A stretch of 63,931 bases of DNA from a virus, in IMG/VR virus record IMGVR_UViG_3300032893_001611, positions 1 to 63,931 of that record; one strand, given 5' to 3'. Positions 1 through 7,922 of the stretch are shown here, one piece after another. Positions within the stretch are counted from its first letter, which is position 1. Each line of letters opens with the position of its first letter. The notes under the pieces were generated by a model. That model was not told the DNA's origin. It did no database searches and was given only the letters and a program-made list of their open reading frames with translations. The translations under genes were made by a program, and so were the position numbers.

Positions 1-52
1 CGGACACGAACCATATGGGAATGGTACACTAAAGGCGTTCCAGCCACGTTAC

Positions 53-128
53 GGCCAGGTAGCTCAGTTGGTAGAGCGCAGCCCTGAAAAGGCTGGCGTC
101 GGCGGTTCGATTCCGTCCCTGGCCACCA
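53..128 (+). tRNA. tRNA-Phe (GAA), integration target
   Basis: A full cloverleaf of 76 nt folds here: 7-bp acceptor stem GGCCAGG/CCTGGCC, D arm with AGTTGGTA loop, 5-bp anticodon stem CAGCC/GGCTG with loop CTGAAAA, 5-nt variable loop, T arm with TTCGATT loop, and encoded CCA. The anticodon GAA reads phenylalanine codons. Its 3' part is duplicated at the far end of the window, so the gene was used as an attachment site and remains intact after integration. Confidence 0.97.
79..127. repeat. attL core (49-bp direct repeat)
   Basis: This stretch, from the anticodon stem through the acceptor end of the tRNA, is identical to 63821-63869. Bases just outside (78 and 128 against 63820 and 63870) differ. 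A tRNA 3' end duplicated beside a tyrosine recombinase gene is the usual product of site-specific integration. Confidence 0.95.
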
Positions 129-163
129 TGTTTTCAAGACCTTACCGACACCCCAGAACGCAG

Positions 164-183
164 TTTCATTCCATTTCATTCCA
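164..183. promoter_or_regulatory. Candidate left arm-type integrase sites
   Basis: Two tandem copies of TTTCATTCCA (164-173 and 174-183) lie 37 bp inside attL. Three ATTCCA copies lie just inside attR (63719-63747). Matching short direct repeats on both element arms fit arm-type binding sites of the integrase; this is inferred from position and sequence only. Confidence 0.5.
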
Positions 184-399
184 AAATTTTGGCGCGCAGC
201 GACCAGCCTCCGGGATGAAGTGCGGTCTGGACCTCTCTCGGAGCCGCCACCTTTTCAAAACGGACGTCCGGCGACCTCGACGAAATCCCTAGACCCTGTC
301 TTTACCCGTCACCAACCAGACCGCATCCTACGGCCCTTAAAATCGAAAACGCCAGCCCGCTTTACAGAAAGTTAAGAAATCCCCGTCAGAATTAGGGAC

Positions 400-1242
400 A
401 TGGACAAGGAACCCGACCTGAGCGACGACGAGCTGCTGGCGATCCCGGAGGACGATGTTCCGACCGGTGGCATCGCGCGCCTGTGGTCGGTGCGGTCCGA
501 GCAACGGCACCTGCACGACCTCGCGGAGCTGGCGGCCGAGAAGGCCGGCGTCGCGCGCCCGTTCATGCTGTTCGAGGACCAGACGCCGGAGGCCAGGCGC
601 CGCCGCGACGAGGAACGCCGGCGCGAGGAAGAATACGAGATGGCGATGATGCAGGTCCACGAGCGCCAGGACCGGCTGCTGCGCAGCATCGAGGCAGCGC
701 AGCGCGAGAACGACCACCGCCGCAAGGAGATCGAGGACAACGCCCTGCGCCTGAAGGACGGCCGCCATGTCTACGTCGACGGCGACCACTACCGCGACGC
801 GCAGGGGAGGGTGCTGACCGGGGCCGACGCGGAGGAAGCCGCGAAGCTGCACCGCCTGCACCCCGAGGCGTCGACGTGGCAGGAGAAGGAGGAAGCCGAG
901 CGGCAGGCCGAGGCGCTCCGCCGGCAGAAGGAGCAGTTGCTGAAGGACCGCGACAGCGGCATCCCGCCTGAGGAAGCGGGCAAGCGGCTGGACGGTTACG
1001 AAAAGGAATTCGCTCAGGAAGCCGCCGCGCGGCAGCACGAGATGCAGGCGCAGGTAACACCGGACTACGGCAGCGCCGATTATTCCGACATGCTCTCGTC
1101 GGTCCCGGCCTTTACCGCCGCCGCGCAGATTGCTTCACATGAAACAATCGGACAACCCGCTGACACTGAAACCGAATCCTCTACCGCCGACGCTAAAAAA
1201 GCGCCCCGGCCTTCCGGCCAGGGCGCGTTGAAACTTGGGTAA
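400..1242 (+). CDS. Coiled-coil hypothetical protein (280 aa)
   Basis: The function is not recognised. The protein is very rich in Glu, Arg, Lys and Ala, and residues about 60-115 and 165-225 should form long charged coiled coils. A short central stretch (about 120-140) has a beta-hairpin look (GRHVYVDGDHYRD). There is no signal peptide or membrane segment. The start at 400 has only a weak AGGG upstream. It is the first gene inside attL, so in the excised circle it would lie just past the integrase and attachment site. Its last codons overlap an oppositely oriented transcription terminator (1195-1226). Confidence 0.7.
   Translation: MDKEPDLSDDELLAIPEDDVPTGGIARLWSVRSEQRHLHDLAELAAEKAGVARPFMLFEDQTPEARRRRDEERRREEEYEMAMMQVHERQDRLLRSIEAAQRENDHRRKEIEDNALRLKDGRHVYVDGDHYRDAQGRVLTGADAEEAAKLHRLHPEASTWQEKEEAERQAEALRRQKEQLLKDRDSGIPPEEAGKRLDGYEKEFAQEAAARQHEMQAQVTPDYGSADYSDMLSSVPAFTAAAQIASHETIGQPADTETESSTADAKKAPRPSGQGALKLG
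1195..1226 (-). terminator. Strong intrinsic terminator, leftward
   Basis: Read on the minus strand, an 11-bp GC-rich stem (one G-U pair) closes a GGAA tetraloop and is followed at once by six T. It would end leftward transcription from the 1.2-2.2 kb region. On the plus strand the same hairpin has no T tract. Confidence 0.85.
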
Positions 1243-1799
1243 AGTTTGCGGCACTCTCTCCGCCCGTCACGCATGACCACCGTTTAGAAGTGGCATAAAG
1301 GTAGCGTTGACCGTTGCTAGGGTTTCCGAGCTTCCTTCGCGGGCCTAGCCCCTCTCGCAGACGCCTGACACGACAAGCCTGCGATTTTTACCAGCCTTGC
1401 GGCCGCGTGTGATTCATAACGGGCCACGGGCTGAACCCCTTACGTGGCTGGGAGCCTTGCGAGCTGTACCAGATGGCCCTCTCTGAGGTATTCGAATTCA
1501 GTCCTACACTCTGGCAGTAGGCGCCCCTCGCGGCCCGTTTTAAGCGTTGGCCCGGACGAGGATTTGTCTCGCTTCACCGCATTTTATTTCGGTCGTCATC
1601 CCGGCCGTCTATCCATGGTCCGGCCAGTCCCCGAGCTCAAACGGTGCCTTGAGCTAACTCGAGTTTCAAACAAGGGGCCGGATCGATAGTACCGGCTCTG
1701 GCTATTCTCCCGACATCATTCCTTTCGGAACATACAGTCTGCGGGTCTTCGACCAGCCTTCTAGCAGACTTTCAGGCGTGACAACCACGCTGCCCTTGC
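1195..1799 (-). ncRNA. Candidate ~600-nt structured RNA
   Basis: Nearly 600 bp between the genes ending at 1242 and 1839 has no convincing reading frame on either strand. On the minus strand it is framed by a TTGACA promoter (1830-1835) and a strong terminator (1195-1226). It contains several clean stems: UUCC-GAAA-GGAA (1719-1730), AGCTCAA/TTGAGCT (1634-1655), GCGTG/CACGC near 1775-1790, and GCCGG/CCGGC near 1675-1697. Large structured RNAs of the GOLLD and ROOL classes occur in phages near tRNA genes. I cannot tell whether this belongs to either class. Confidence 0.5.
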
Positions 1800-1805
1800 A
1801 GAATC

Positions 1806-1835
1806 TGTCTACCAGCCAGTGATTCGCCGTGTCAA
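1806..1835 (-). promoter_or_regulatory. Candidate sigma70-type promoter for the RNA
   Basis: A perfect TTGACA -35 box (1835-1830 on the minus strand) is followed after 18 nt by TAGACA (1811-1806), a 3 of 6 match to the -10 consensus. It lies just after the stop codon of the upstream leftward gene. Confidence 0.45.
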
Positions 1836-1838
1836 GCC

Positions 1839-2186
1839 TTAGTCGTCATCAGCAATTCCTTCAGGAAGCGGCGGCAGCGGGACCGACTTACCAGCCAGAG
1901 AATGAGTGCAGTCGCGACAAAAGTTGAGGACACCAGCCGTCAAAACGTAATGGCAGATGAACGGAATGGTGTTGCCTTTGTTGTCTCGGACGAATTCCCC
2001 CGTCCATTTGCCAGCAACCTTGACCGTTTGTACTCCGGAATGCTTGAAACTCGGCGTGAAAGTCGGTTTTTCAAGGTTGCCGTCAAACTTCCAGCTATCA
2101 GGCAGTGGATGCATCTCTTCGCAGGCGGGACACCAATGCATGTATTTGCCGACCGCGCGACGTAGAGTGCTGCTGACTTGGTTCAT
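1839..2186 (-). CDS. DUF6527-like small zinc-binding protein
   Basis: This 115-aa protein has the pattern of the DUF6527 family found in phages and prophages: an N-terminal CPACEEMH knuckle, the segment KPTFTPSF, and a C-terminal CHYVLTAG followed by FCRDCTHSLAGK. The Cys and His residues would bind a metal. The family has no known function; some databases call it by mistake an ammonia monooxygenase. It is transcribed leftward and ends immediately before the candidate RNA promoter. Length is typical of the family. Confidence 0.8.
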   Translation of the reverse strand: MNQVSSTLRRAVGKYMHWCPACEEMHPLPDSWKFDGNLEKPTFTPSFKHSGVQTVKVAGKWTGEFVRDNKGNTIPFICHYVLTAGVLNFCRDCTHSLAGKSVPLPPLPEGIADDD

Positions 2187-2247
2187 CGAACCCTCCGCTT
2201 ATATTTTTCGGGCGCACGGCCGTGCTCTTTATTGAAGGAATTCAAAC

Positions 2248-2409
2248 GCGTTTAAATCCGCTCCATTTTCCTCGAACCCCACTTTGCAGACCGTCACTGC
2301 GCGTCAAGGGTCGAGATGAACGGCAACCCCGGCCGCCCTTGACTCAGCTACGTGACGGCCTGCTTCACCCCTCTTTCCCATTAAGAGGAAAATGGAGGTT
2401 TTAAAACGC
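2248..2409. repeat. Nested inverted repeats, ~160 bp
   Basis: This gene-free interval holds nested complementary arms: GCGTTT/AAACGC (2248 and 2404), a 13-bp arm CTCCATTTTCCTC (2261-2273) with its complement at 2385-2397, CCGTCAC/GTGACGG (2291 and 2352), and GTCAAGGG/CCCTTGAC (2303 and 2336). As RNA it would form one long interrupted hairpin. It may be a small structured RNA, a regulatory cruciform or the remains of a MITE-like element. Confidence 0.6.
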
Positions 2410-2524
2410 TATGAAGCTACAGAAGAAAGAACAGACCGGGCGGGACGGCGAGGCCGCGCCCGTGGCTTGCATAATTATGGAAGATTCCCGCAACAGATTG
2501 AAAGGAATCGGGTTATACTCGGGT

Positions 2525-2917
2525 ATGCGGTTATTGCTCGGTTTCGCCCTTGTCATGATCCCCATGCAGGCGATGAGCTTGAAGGACTTCAACGCGAAGG
2601 CCCCGGCAGAGCAATCCAGCTACGTCGCATCCTTTATAGAAAAGATGTCCGGCGACCTCGGCGCGAAGAACCCCGAGCTGGGCCAGGCCATCCGCGACTG
2701 GTTCACGAAGAAGGCCGCCGGCAAGCCGGTATCCGAAGGCATGGAGAAGCTGTACGTCGAGCTGACCGCGCTTGAGCTGCAGGCCCGCGACGGGAAGGCC
2801 GACCTGTCGAAGCTCCAGCTTGAATCCGTGATCGTCTACCTCGTGAAGCAGAAATTCCAGCCGCACAACGCGAACCTGCTGAAGGCGATGCCGCGCATAC
2901 TGCACGCGGCCGCCTGA
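2525..2917 (+). CDS. Secreted protein, SLKD-domain paralogue 1
   Basis: The function is not recognised. An N-terminal signal peptide (Met-Arg-Leu3-Gly core, cleavage after AMS or nearby) leads into SLKDFNAK and an alpha-helical domain of about 100 residues. The neighbour at 2937 begins the same way, with a signal peptide then SLKDWEAR, which supports this start over the in-frame ATG at 2411. That upstream ATG has a GGAGG 11 nt before it, so a longer form cannot be excluded. The mature protein would be periplasmic. Confidence 0.7.
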   Translation: MRLLLGFALVMIPMQAMSLKDFNAKAPAEQSSYVASFIEKMSGDLGAKNPELGQAIRDWFTKKAAGKPVSEGMEKLYVELTALELQARDGKADLSKLQLESVIVYLVKQKFQPHNANLLKAMPRILHAAA

Positions 2918-2936
2918 CAACGTAGAATGGCAGGCA

Positions 2937-3728
2937 GTGAAGCGCCTGCCCATTTTCGCGCTCATCGCGGCCTTGCCGGCCGCAGCGTTAAGCCTCAAGG
3001 ACTGGGAAGCCCGGACGAACGCGGCGCAGGTTGAATACCTGACCGGCTGCCTTGCGCGGCTTGTCGTTGCCATCGATAAATCAGACAAGCCGCTCGCGGA
3101 ACGCATCCGCCGTTATTACGGGGACAAGCCAGCCGGGCAGAAATCCTCAACCGGGATGCTCGATCTTTTGCAGCGCATCGGCCGCGTTGAAAGAGACCGC
3201 AGCCTTGACCTTTCCAAGGTCGAGATCGAGGACCAGATCCTCAAGACCACCGTCGCGAAGTTCGGCCCGATGCCGGCCACCGTCACCCGCGCGGGCATCA
3301 GCGCCCCGACGCGTGACTTCGTGGAAGTAACCCCGAAGCCGGGCATCCCGCCGACAGTCCATGAAACCGAGCCGACCGACAACCCCATCGGCCCCGGCGG
3401 CTTCATCACCGCGCCGCAGGTCCGCAGCGTCGCCGATCATCGGCCTGACTGGATCGGGAAAACGATGGACGTGCAAGGCACCGTCTCTCGCGTCACGGTG
3501 CCGGGCGTTGCCGCGCGGATCGTGTTCCGCGAAGCGCCCGACGGCAGCTTTCAGGTGTTCACGCCGCTTGTCGACGAGCTGCGCGCCCGATTCGGCCGGG
3601 ATCTCGCGGGACTGATCGGCAAGACGATCCGCGTCCATGGCGAGGTTCAGAACTTCGACGGTACGCAGGGCGGAATCCGCTTCACCGACATGCAGCAGTT
3701 TACGGTAATTGAGCCCCCTGCCCGGTAG
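2937..3728 (+). CDS. Secreted protein, SLKD domain plus OB-fold-like domain
   Basis: This 263-aa protein starts with GTG, has a signal peptide of about 18 residues, then the SLKDWEAR domain shared with the upstream gene (residues about 18-110). A linker follows. The C-terminal 90 residues (from VRSVADHRPDWIGKTM) alternate short beta strands with GKT(M/I) turns, as in OB folds. The two genes are 19 bp apart and probably cotranscribed. The partners or substrate cannot be named. In the prophage this block sits between attL and the tail genes, a usual place for lysogenic conversion genes. Confidence 0.7.
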   Translation: MKRLPIFALIAALPAAALSLKDWEARTNAAQVEYLTGCLARLVVAIDKSDKPLAERIRRYYGDKPAGQKSSTGMLDLLQRIGRVERDRSLDLSKVEIEDQILKTTVAKFGPMPATVTRAGISAPTRDFVEVTPKPGIPPTVHETEPTDNPIGPGGFITAPQVRSVADHRPDWIGKTMDVQGTVSRVTVPGVAARIVFREAPDGSFQVFTPLVDELRARFGRDLAGLIGKTIRVHGEVQNFDGTQGGIRFTDMQQFTVIEPPAR

Positions 3729-3772
3729 CGACTTTACGGAAGATACATTATCACTCTGGCGCTAATGCGCCC

Positions 3773-4024
3773 TCACTGGACCGTCATCGTTGACGCCGGC
3801 ACAGTGCCTGCGAAATAATCGCACAGCGCCGATTGCCGCACCAGAGCGGCCCCGAGCTGGAAAGCCATGTCCGGCGGCAGCAGGAACGTCAGCCAGCCGT
3901 GATGCGGATGATGGAGCTGGACGACGCTGCCGTTCTTGCCATGCGGGATTTCCGTGTACCAGGCCGGCCGCTCGACCGCCTCGACGTTCTGCATTGGCCT
4001 CGGCCCCGCTATTTTCCCCGACAT
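3773..4024 (-). CDS. Hypothetical protein (83 aa)
   Basis: The function is not recognised. This small soluble protein has a His-rich centre (QLHHPHHGW) followed by a hydrophobic helix. It runs leftward like the tail genes but is separated from them by the rightward gene at 4088. The SD region has AGGCAGCA upstream of the ATG at 4024. Composition and codon use match the neighbours. Confidence 0.55.
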   Translation of the reverse strand: MSGKIAGPRPMQNVEAVERPAWYTEIPHGKNGSVVQLHHPHHGWLTFLLPPDMAFQLGAALVRQSALCDYFAGTVPASTMTVQ

Positions 4025-4087
4025 GCTGCCTCCCTATCGTGAGCAGCCATCCTACGCCCCGCGGCCCCGGCCATCAATAGTTATGGC

Positions 4088-4333
4088 ATGATAGACCACA
4101 TGCCAGACGCGGCCAAAAATCCGCCGTCGCCTCCGGCGCCGGATGATGTCGAGAAATTCCTGAACGAGCAGAAGGCCGTCGAGGCCAAGCGGCAGGACCT
4201 CATCAAGGAGCTACTGCGGCAGAAGGAAGCCGCGATCAAGTCCTACGACGAGAAGCTGGCCAAGCTCGGCTACGAAGCCGACAACCACCACCGCAGGCGC
4301 AGCCATCACAAGAAGGACGCGAAGGCAGAGTAA
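4088..4333 (+). CDS. Hypothetical charged helical protein (81 aa)
   Basis: The function is not recognised. A proline-rich N-terminus (about residues 10-20) precedes a Lys/Glu-rich helix (about 20-65) and a basic His/Arg/Lys tail (HHRRRSHHKK). It may be a coiled coil. An alternative start lies at 4103 (second Met). The gene ends one base before the convergent leftward gene at 4334. Confidence 0.55.
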   Translation: MIDHMPDAAKNPPSPPAPDDVEKFLNEQKAVEAKRQDLIKELLRQKEAAIKSYDEKLAKLGYEADNHHRRRSHHKKDAKAE

Positions 4334-4642
4334 TCACTGCGCCGGCACGGCCTCGGCCCCGGTCATGTCGTTGCCGGTGTCGATGATCGTGATGTGGATC
4401 TCGGGCGGTGTATCCGGCGGGCTGTTCGGCGGAACGACCATCGTCACCCCCTCGTCGCCGCAATCCTGATAACACCACTGGTCCCGCGCGGTGCAAAGCG
4501 CCCCGTCCGCGTTTCTGAAATCGCAGACCGTGCCGCCGACATGTGCCGCCCCGGCCGCGCAATCATGACGGCCATCCAAGCATGGCAGAGCGAACGCGGG
4601 CGACGCTGCGAGCAGCATGGCGATAAAAAGAAATCGGTTCAT
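4334..4642 (-). CDS. Secreted cysteine-rich small protein
   Basis: A clear signal peptide (MNRFLFIAMLLAASPAFA) precedes a mature part with seven Cys in residues 21-61, suggesting disulfides and an extracytoplasmic location. Its ATG overlaps the TGA of the upstream gene (ATGA at 4639-4642), so it is translationally coupled to the LamG-like protein and is the last gene of the late operon. The function is unknown. Confidence 0.7.
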   Translation of the reverse strand: MNRFLFIAMLLAASPAFALPCLDGRHDCAAGAAHVGGTVCDFRNADGALCTARDQWCYQDCGDEGVTMVVPPNSPPDTPPEIHITIIDTGNDMTGAEAVPAQ

Positions 4643-5628
4643 CCCCGCCTCCGCTCGATGATGACGGTGTCATTCAAGACAATCCGCGTCTTGCGCGGCT
4701 TCGGCTTTTTCCGGTTTTCCGCGAACATCGTTTTCGGCCGCAGGTCGAGCAGCGCGTAGGTGCGCGCGTGCCGGCTATTCAGCACTGTGACGACGTTGGA
4801 GAGATCGGCATCCGACAATGCTTTGTTGAACAGATACGCGCCATAGATTCTGGTTCCATTCGACATGGCAGTGCTGGCGTTGCCGTTGGCGATTTGGAAA
4901 GCCGCTGACGGTGAAGAGGTGGACGCGCCTGAACTCAATGTATTGCTGGTAAAGGTTTTTGCGTTCTGTGCAGATTTAAAAGTTGTCCCCGTGTAATTAA
5001 AGGCGAAGGCGACAAGGTAATCAGTGCTGGCGTTGAACGTGGCCGTGACCTGGGTCGCGTGTTGAGTTCCAGAGGTTTCTTGGTTGAGGGTATATTTTGT
5101 ACCCGTGCTTTGCAGTTCGAAGAGGACACCGGTGTTTCCCGATGCCACGTTACACGTACCGCCGAGTCTTTCGGTGGCGGCAATAGTTCCCGAAGTTCGA
5201 AAGGCGATGATGAAGGTAAAAGGACCGCCGCCGGTTGTTTTATGAAGGTTGTTAAGAGCCGCGGTATTTGATCCTGAAAGGGCGAAATAGTTTGATCCTC
5301 CCAAGGCCCAATAAGCTGCGGAGTCCCCGGCCGATCCCGTGAAAGTCGGCGATCCTGTAGCCGTGAAATTGTAAGCAGATTGCGCCGAACCATCGTCAGG
5401 TGAAGCTATAAGATTCGACCACGTTGTGCCCGATCCACTGTAGCTGGAAGAAAGAGTTGCATCCACATCAAACAGGGCCTGAACCCCGGATATCTGGTCA
5501 AGCGGCGATGTATTGCGGCTGGATACCTGGAGGGAACCCATGATGCCGACGTCAGACGGCAGGTTCGCGCTGGCCGTGGAGGCCAGCAGCACGCACGCCA
5601 GGAGAACGTAGATTATTTTTTTCATCAT
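4639..5628 (-). CDS. LamG/concanavalin-like secreted tail or decoration protein
   Basis: This 329-aa protein has a signal peptide (about residues 1-21), a Ser/Thr/Gly-rich body with the beta-sandwich pattern of laminin-G-like domains (FTFIIAFRTSG, YLVAFAFNYTGTTF, GAYLFNKALSDADLS, about 60-285), and a basic C-terminus. The final helix motif (NKALSDADLSNVV) is common in LamG proteins of phage tails. It is coupled to the upstream fibre gene by an ATGA overlap. A signal peptide on a virion protein is unusual; it may instead act at the cell surface. Confidence 0.7.
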   Translation of the reverse strand: MMKKIIYVLLACVLLASTASANLPSDVGIMGSLQVSSRNTSPLDQISGVQALFDVDATLSSSYSGSGTTWSNLIASPDDGSAQSAYNFTATGSPTFTGSAGDSAAYWALGGSNYFALSGSNTAALNNLHKTTGGGPFTFIIAFRTSGTIAATERLGGTCNVASGNTGVLFELQSTGTKYTLNQETSGTQHATQVTATFNASTDYLVAFAFNYTGTTFKSAQNAKTFTSNTLSSGASTSSPSAAFQIANGNASTAMSNGTRIYGAYLFNKALSDADLSNVVTVLNSRHARTYALLDLRPKTMFAENRKKPKPRKTRIVLNDTVIIERRRG

Positions 5629-7100
5629 GACGCCGCCAGATCGCCGGAGAGATACCAGTCGTCCTGTGCGTCCTCAAAAAGCGTTACACAGGAATATTGT
5701 GCGCGCAGTTTCTTGGTCGCCGCGCCGGTGTTGATGGTTACGCCGGCGCCGGCGACGATCGTCGTCTGCCCGGCGCCCTTCTGGCAGACGATGACCTGCG
5801 TGCCGACCAGCCATGCCACGGAGGAATGGGGCGGCACCGTCAGGTTGTTCGCCGATCCTACGTTCATGAGCACAGCGCCCCCTGCCCCCGAAGATCCGAG
5901 CGCATCGCCGAGCACGAGCGTATAGGATGCCGTCTGCGTATTGATGGCCAGAACCGCCGGGGCCGCGCCGAGATTAGCGAGCGCGCCTGCCGCCGTGCCG
6001 GCGTTGGTACCGCCGTAGCCGAGACCGACGGTAGAGCCGTGCCAGGTGCCGTTGCCCACCGTGCCGAGCGTGGTCAGGTTCATACTGCCCGCCCACGTCG
6101 ACAACGCCGTGTTCTCGACGTTGCCGAGCCCGACTTCGGATTTTGCTATGGTGCCGTTCTTCCACTTGCCCGTCGCATTGTCGTATTTCAGCACGTCCTT
6201 GTCGGACAGCGTGCCGAGAGCGACATCAGACAGGCCCGACAGCGCCGCGCCGGTGTGTCCGTCGATATAGGCCTTGACGGCTTTCTGGCTGGCCACGCGC
6301 ACATCGGAATTCGCGGCCAGGGTGTTGTCGGTGTCGAGATATGACAGCGGCATCTGCGCGGTATTGGTGACGTTGCCGAGGCCGACAAGTCCGGCGTTGA
6401 ACGCCCCGGCATCCTGCACCGTGCCGGATGTGTCGGCGAAGCTGGCCGCATGTCCTGCGGTGAACGTACCAGTGACCGAAGCGACCGTGCCGCCCGAGCC
6501 AGACGCCGCCTTCGCCGCCGCCGTGCCGAGCGTGGGCTTGTTGAGGATCTGCGCCAGACCCGAAACCGCGTTCCAGTCCGCGTTGACCGGCGCGGTATAA
6601 CCGCCGATGTCAGATGTCGAGAGCGTAACCGCGCCCGTGCGGCCGGCGACCGATGCCACGAGCGCGCCTCCGTCCTGCACAGTCCCGGCTGTGTCGGCGA
6701 AGGTGCAGACATGGCCGGCGGCCGTCGATCCGCTGACCGACGCCACGGTCGCTTTGGTATTGTCCGACGCCGCCTTGACGCCAGCCGTGCCGAGGCCGAG
6801 CTTTGTCCGCATGTTCGCGGCCGTATCGGTCGTCATCGTGCCGCCGGAATTGAACAATATCTGGCCCGACGTGCCCGGCGCGTGGGCCTGCATATATGTG
6901 TTCAGGTCGGCGTTGGTTTCCTGCCGCGTGCAGTAGCCCGGCGAGCCGTTGATCGTGCAGCTGCGGCCGACGAGGTGAATGTCGGCGCTTTGCGCCGGCG
7001 CGCCCGAGTTGAAGTCGCCGAAGCCGACGCCTGCCAGAGCCATCGGGCCGATCAAAAGGATGACGAGCGCGAGGGACGCTATGAAAATCCGTTGCTTCAT
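5625..7100 (-). CDS. Tail fibre-like repeat protein with signal peptide
   Basis: This 491-aa protein has a signal sequence (about residues 1-23) and a low-complexity body of Ala, Gly, Thr and Ser with repeated units typical of phage fibres: TAGTVQDGGA and TSGTVQDAGA, VGLGNVTNTA and VGLGNVENTA, and TLGTVGNGTWHGSTV. The last motif is common in fibre proteins that form beta-prism stalks. Position at the distal end of the tail genes supports a receptor-binding role. A cleavable signal on a fibre is odd and shared with 5628 and 10417. Confidence 0.75.
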   Translation of the reverse strand: MKQRIFIASLALVILLIGPMALAGVGFGDFNSGAPAQSADIHLVGRSCTINGSPGYCTRQETNADLNTYMQAHAPGTSGQILFNSGGTMTTDTAANMRTKLGLGTAGVKAASDNTKATVASVSGSTAAGHVCTFADTAGTVQDGGALVASVAGRTGAVTLSTSDIGGYTAPVNADWNAVSGLAQILNKPTLGTAAAKAASGSGGTVASVTGTFTAGHAASFADTSGTVQDAGAFNAGLVGLGNVTNTAQMPLSYLDTDNTLAANSDVRVASQKAVKAYIDGHTGAALSGLSDVALGTLSDKDVLKYDNATGKWKNGTIAKSEVGLGNVENTALSTWAGSMNLTTLGTVGNGTWHGSTVGLGYGGTNAGTAAGALANLGAAPAVLAINTQTASYTLVLGDALGSSGAGGAVLMNVGSANNLTVPPHSSVAWLVGTQVIVCQKGAGQTTIVAGAGVTINTGAATKKLRAQYSCVTLFEDAQDDWYLSGDLAAS

Positions 7101-7115
7101 GCTGGAAAACCGCTG

Positions 7116-7277
7116 TTAGGGGTTGAGAACGATGTACTGGCCGGTTTCGGCGTCGATCATCGGCTGGCCTGTTTCCTGATCTGTCCACGCGTTGTCAGGG
7201 ACACCGCCGGAGCTGGTCGCCGGGGCCAGATAGCCTACGCGCACGATCCAGTTATTGGGGTTGCTGACCTTAATCAC
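7116..7277 (-). CDS. Short tail-region protein (53 aa)
   Basis: This small gene starts with GTG inside the stop codon of the upstream gene (GTGA overlap, 7274-7277) and encodes a protein with the paired motif DQETGQPMIDAETGQYI, as seen in short phage structural or chaperone proteins. The function is not known. The stop is at 7116-7118, just before the fibre gene. Confidence 0.65.
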   Translation of the reverse strand: MIKVSNPNNWIVRVGYLAPATSSGGVPDNAWTDQETGQPMIDAETGQYIVLNP

Positions 7278-7714
7278 GACGGCACACGCGTCGCACCCAG
7301 CAGGAACCTGATATGGCCCTGCGTGTTGCAGAAGGTGTTGCCGTCGACATCCTTGAAGACAAGGTCATAAACGCAGACCTTTTCCGGCGCGAAATGGCCG
7401 GTGTGCGAGCCGCCGGTGATCGTCGCCGCGAGTTCGGCGAGCGATTCCTTGACGATCCGCGATTTGAATTGTGCCTGCCCCGAGTTGCTGATGATGAAGC
7501 CATTGGTCGGCCCGAGCGCAAACAACGGGTCCGCAGCGGCCTCGATATCCGCCCAGGAGCCATAGATGCTCAGATAGGCGGACCAGCCGTCGACGCCGCC
7601 GGCCGGGATCTCGCCCGTTGTAGGGTCGATTGGCTGCCAGATCCGCACGAAGTCGGCGTTGGTCTTGCAGACCAGATCCAGCTGCTGCAGTTCATCGTCT
7701 CCGGTTTCGCTCAT
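7274..7714 (-). CDS. Tail-associated protein, baseplate/fibre region (146 aa)
   Basis: The family is not recognised with certainty. The protein has an N-terminal acidic start, then a beta-rich part (ADFVRIWQPIDPTTGEIP, GWSAYLSIYGSWADI) like the N-terminal domains of baseplate upper proteins that hold fibres. It lies between the lysis genes and the fibre, in the same orientation. No signal peptide is present, unlike its neighbours. Confidence 0.6.
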   Translation of the reverse strand: MSETGDDELQQLDLVCKTNADFVRIWQPIDPTTGEIPAGGVDGWSAYLSIYGSWADIEAAADPLFALGPTNGFIISNSGQAQFKSRIVKESLAELAATITGGSHTGHFAPEKVCVYDLVFKDVDGNTFCNTQGHIRFLLGATRVPS

Positions 7715-7727
7715 GGCAGCTTTCCTT

Positions 7728-7913
7728 TCAGATCTTCAGCAACAGATGGACGGCAATGCGGGAGATCGCGGCAAGGAAGAACAGGAAATTCAAAGCCGCG
7801 AACACCATCCCGTCCATCGCGCCTGCCAGATCGTCATCGGGCTTGCGGCAGATAAGCCACAACACCGCATTGAGTGCGGCGAAGACAAAGAGCCATCCGA
7901 AAAATTCGTGCAT
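7728..7913 (-). CDS. Small membrane protein, lysis block (61 aa)
   Basis: Two hydrophobic segments (about residues 4-22 and 36-58) are joined by a short charged loop (CRKPDDD). Size and topology fit a holin or antiholin, and it lies in a block with the holin-like 68-aa protein and the SleB hydrolase. Sequence alone does not settle which of the two membrane proteins makes the lethal pore. Confidence 0.65.
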   Translation of the reverse strand: MHEFFGWLFVFAALNAVLWLICRKPDDDLAGAMDGMVFAALNFLFFLAAISRIAVHLLLKI

Positions 7914-7922
7914 GGGATTTCC

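Noticed and set aside
68-292. 74-codon frame across the tRNA and att site
   Set aside because: It starts inside the tRNA gene and has no protein-like features.
1444-1689. 81-codon frame on the plus strand in the gene-free region
   Set aside because: No ribosome binding site, no protein-like pattern, and it lies across several stems of the candidate RNA on the other strand.
1195-1838. Group I or group II intron, RNase P RNA or tmRNA as identity of the structured region
   Set aside because: I found no group II domain V, no group I P7 core, no RNase P P4 motif and no tRNA-like ends of tmRNA that I could defend, so it is left as an unclassified RNA.
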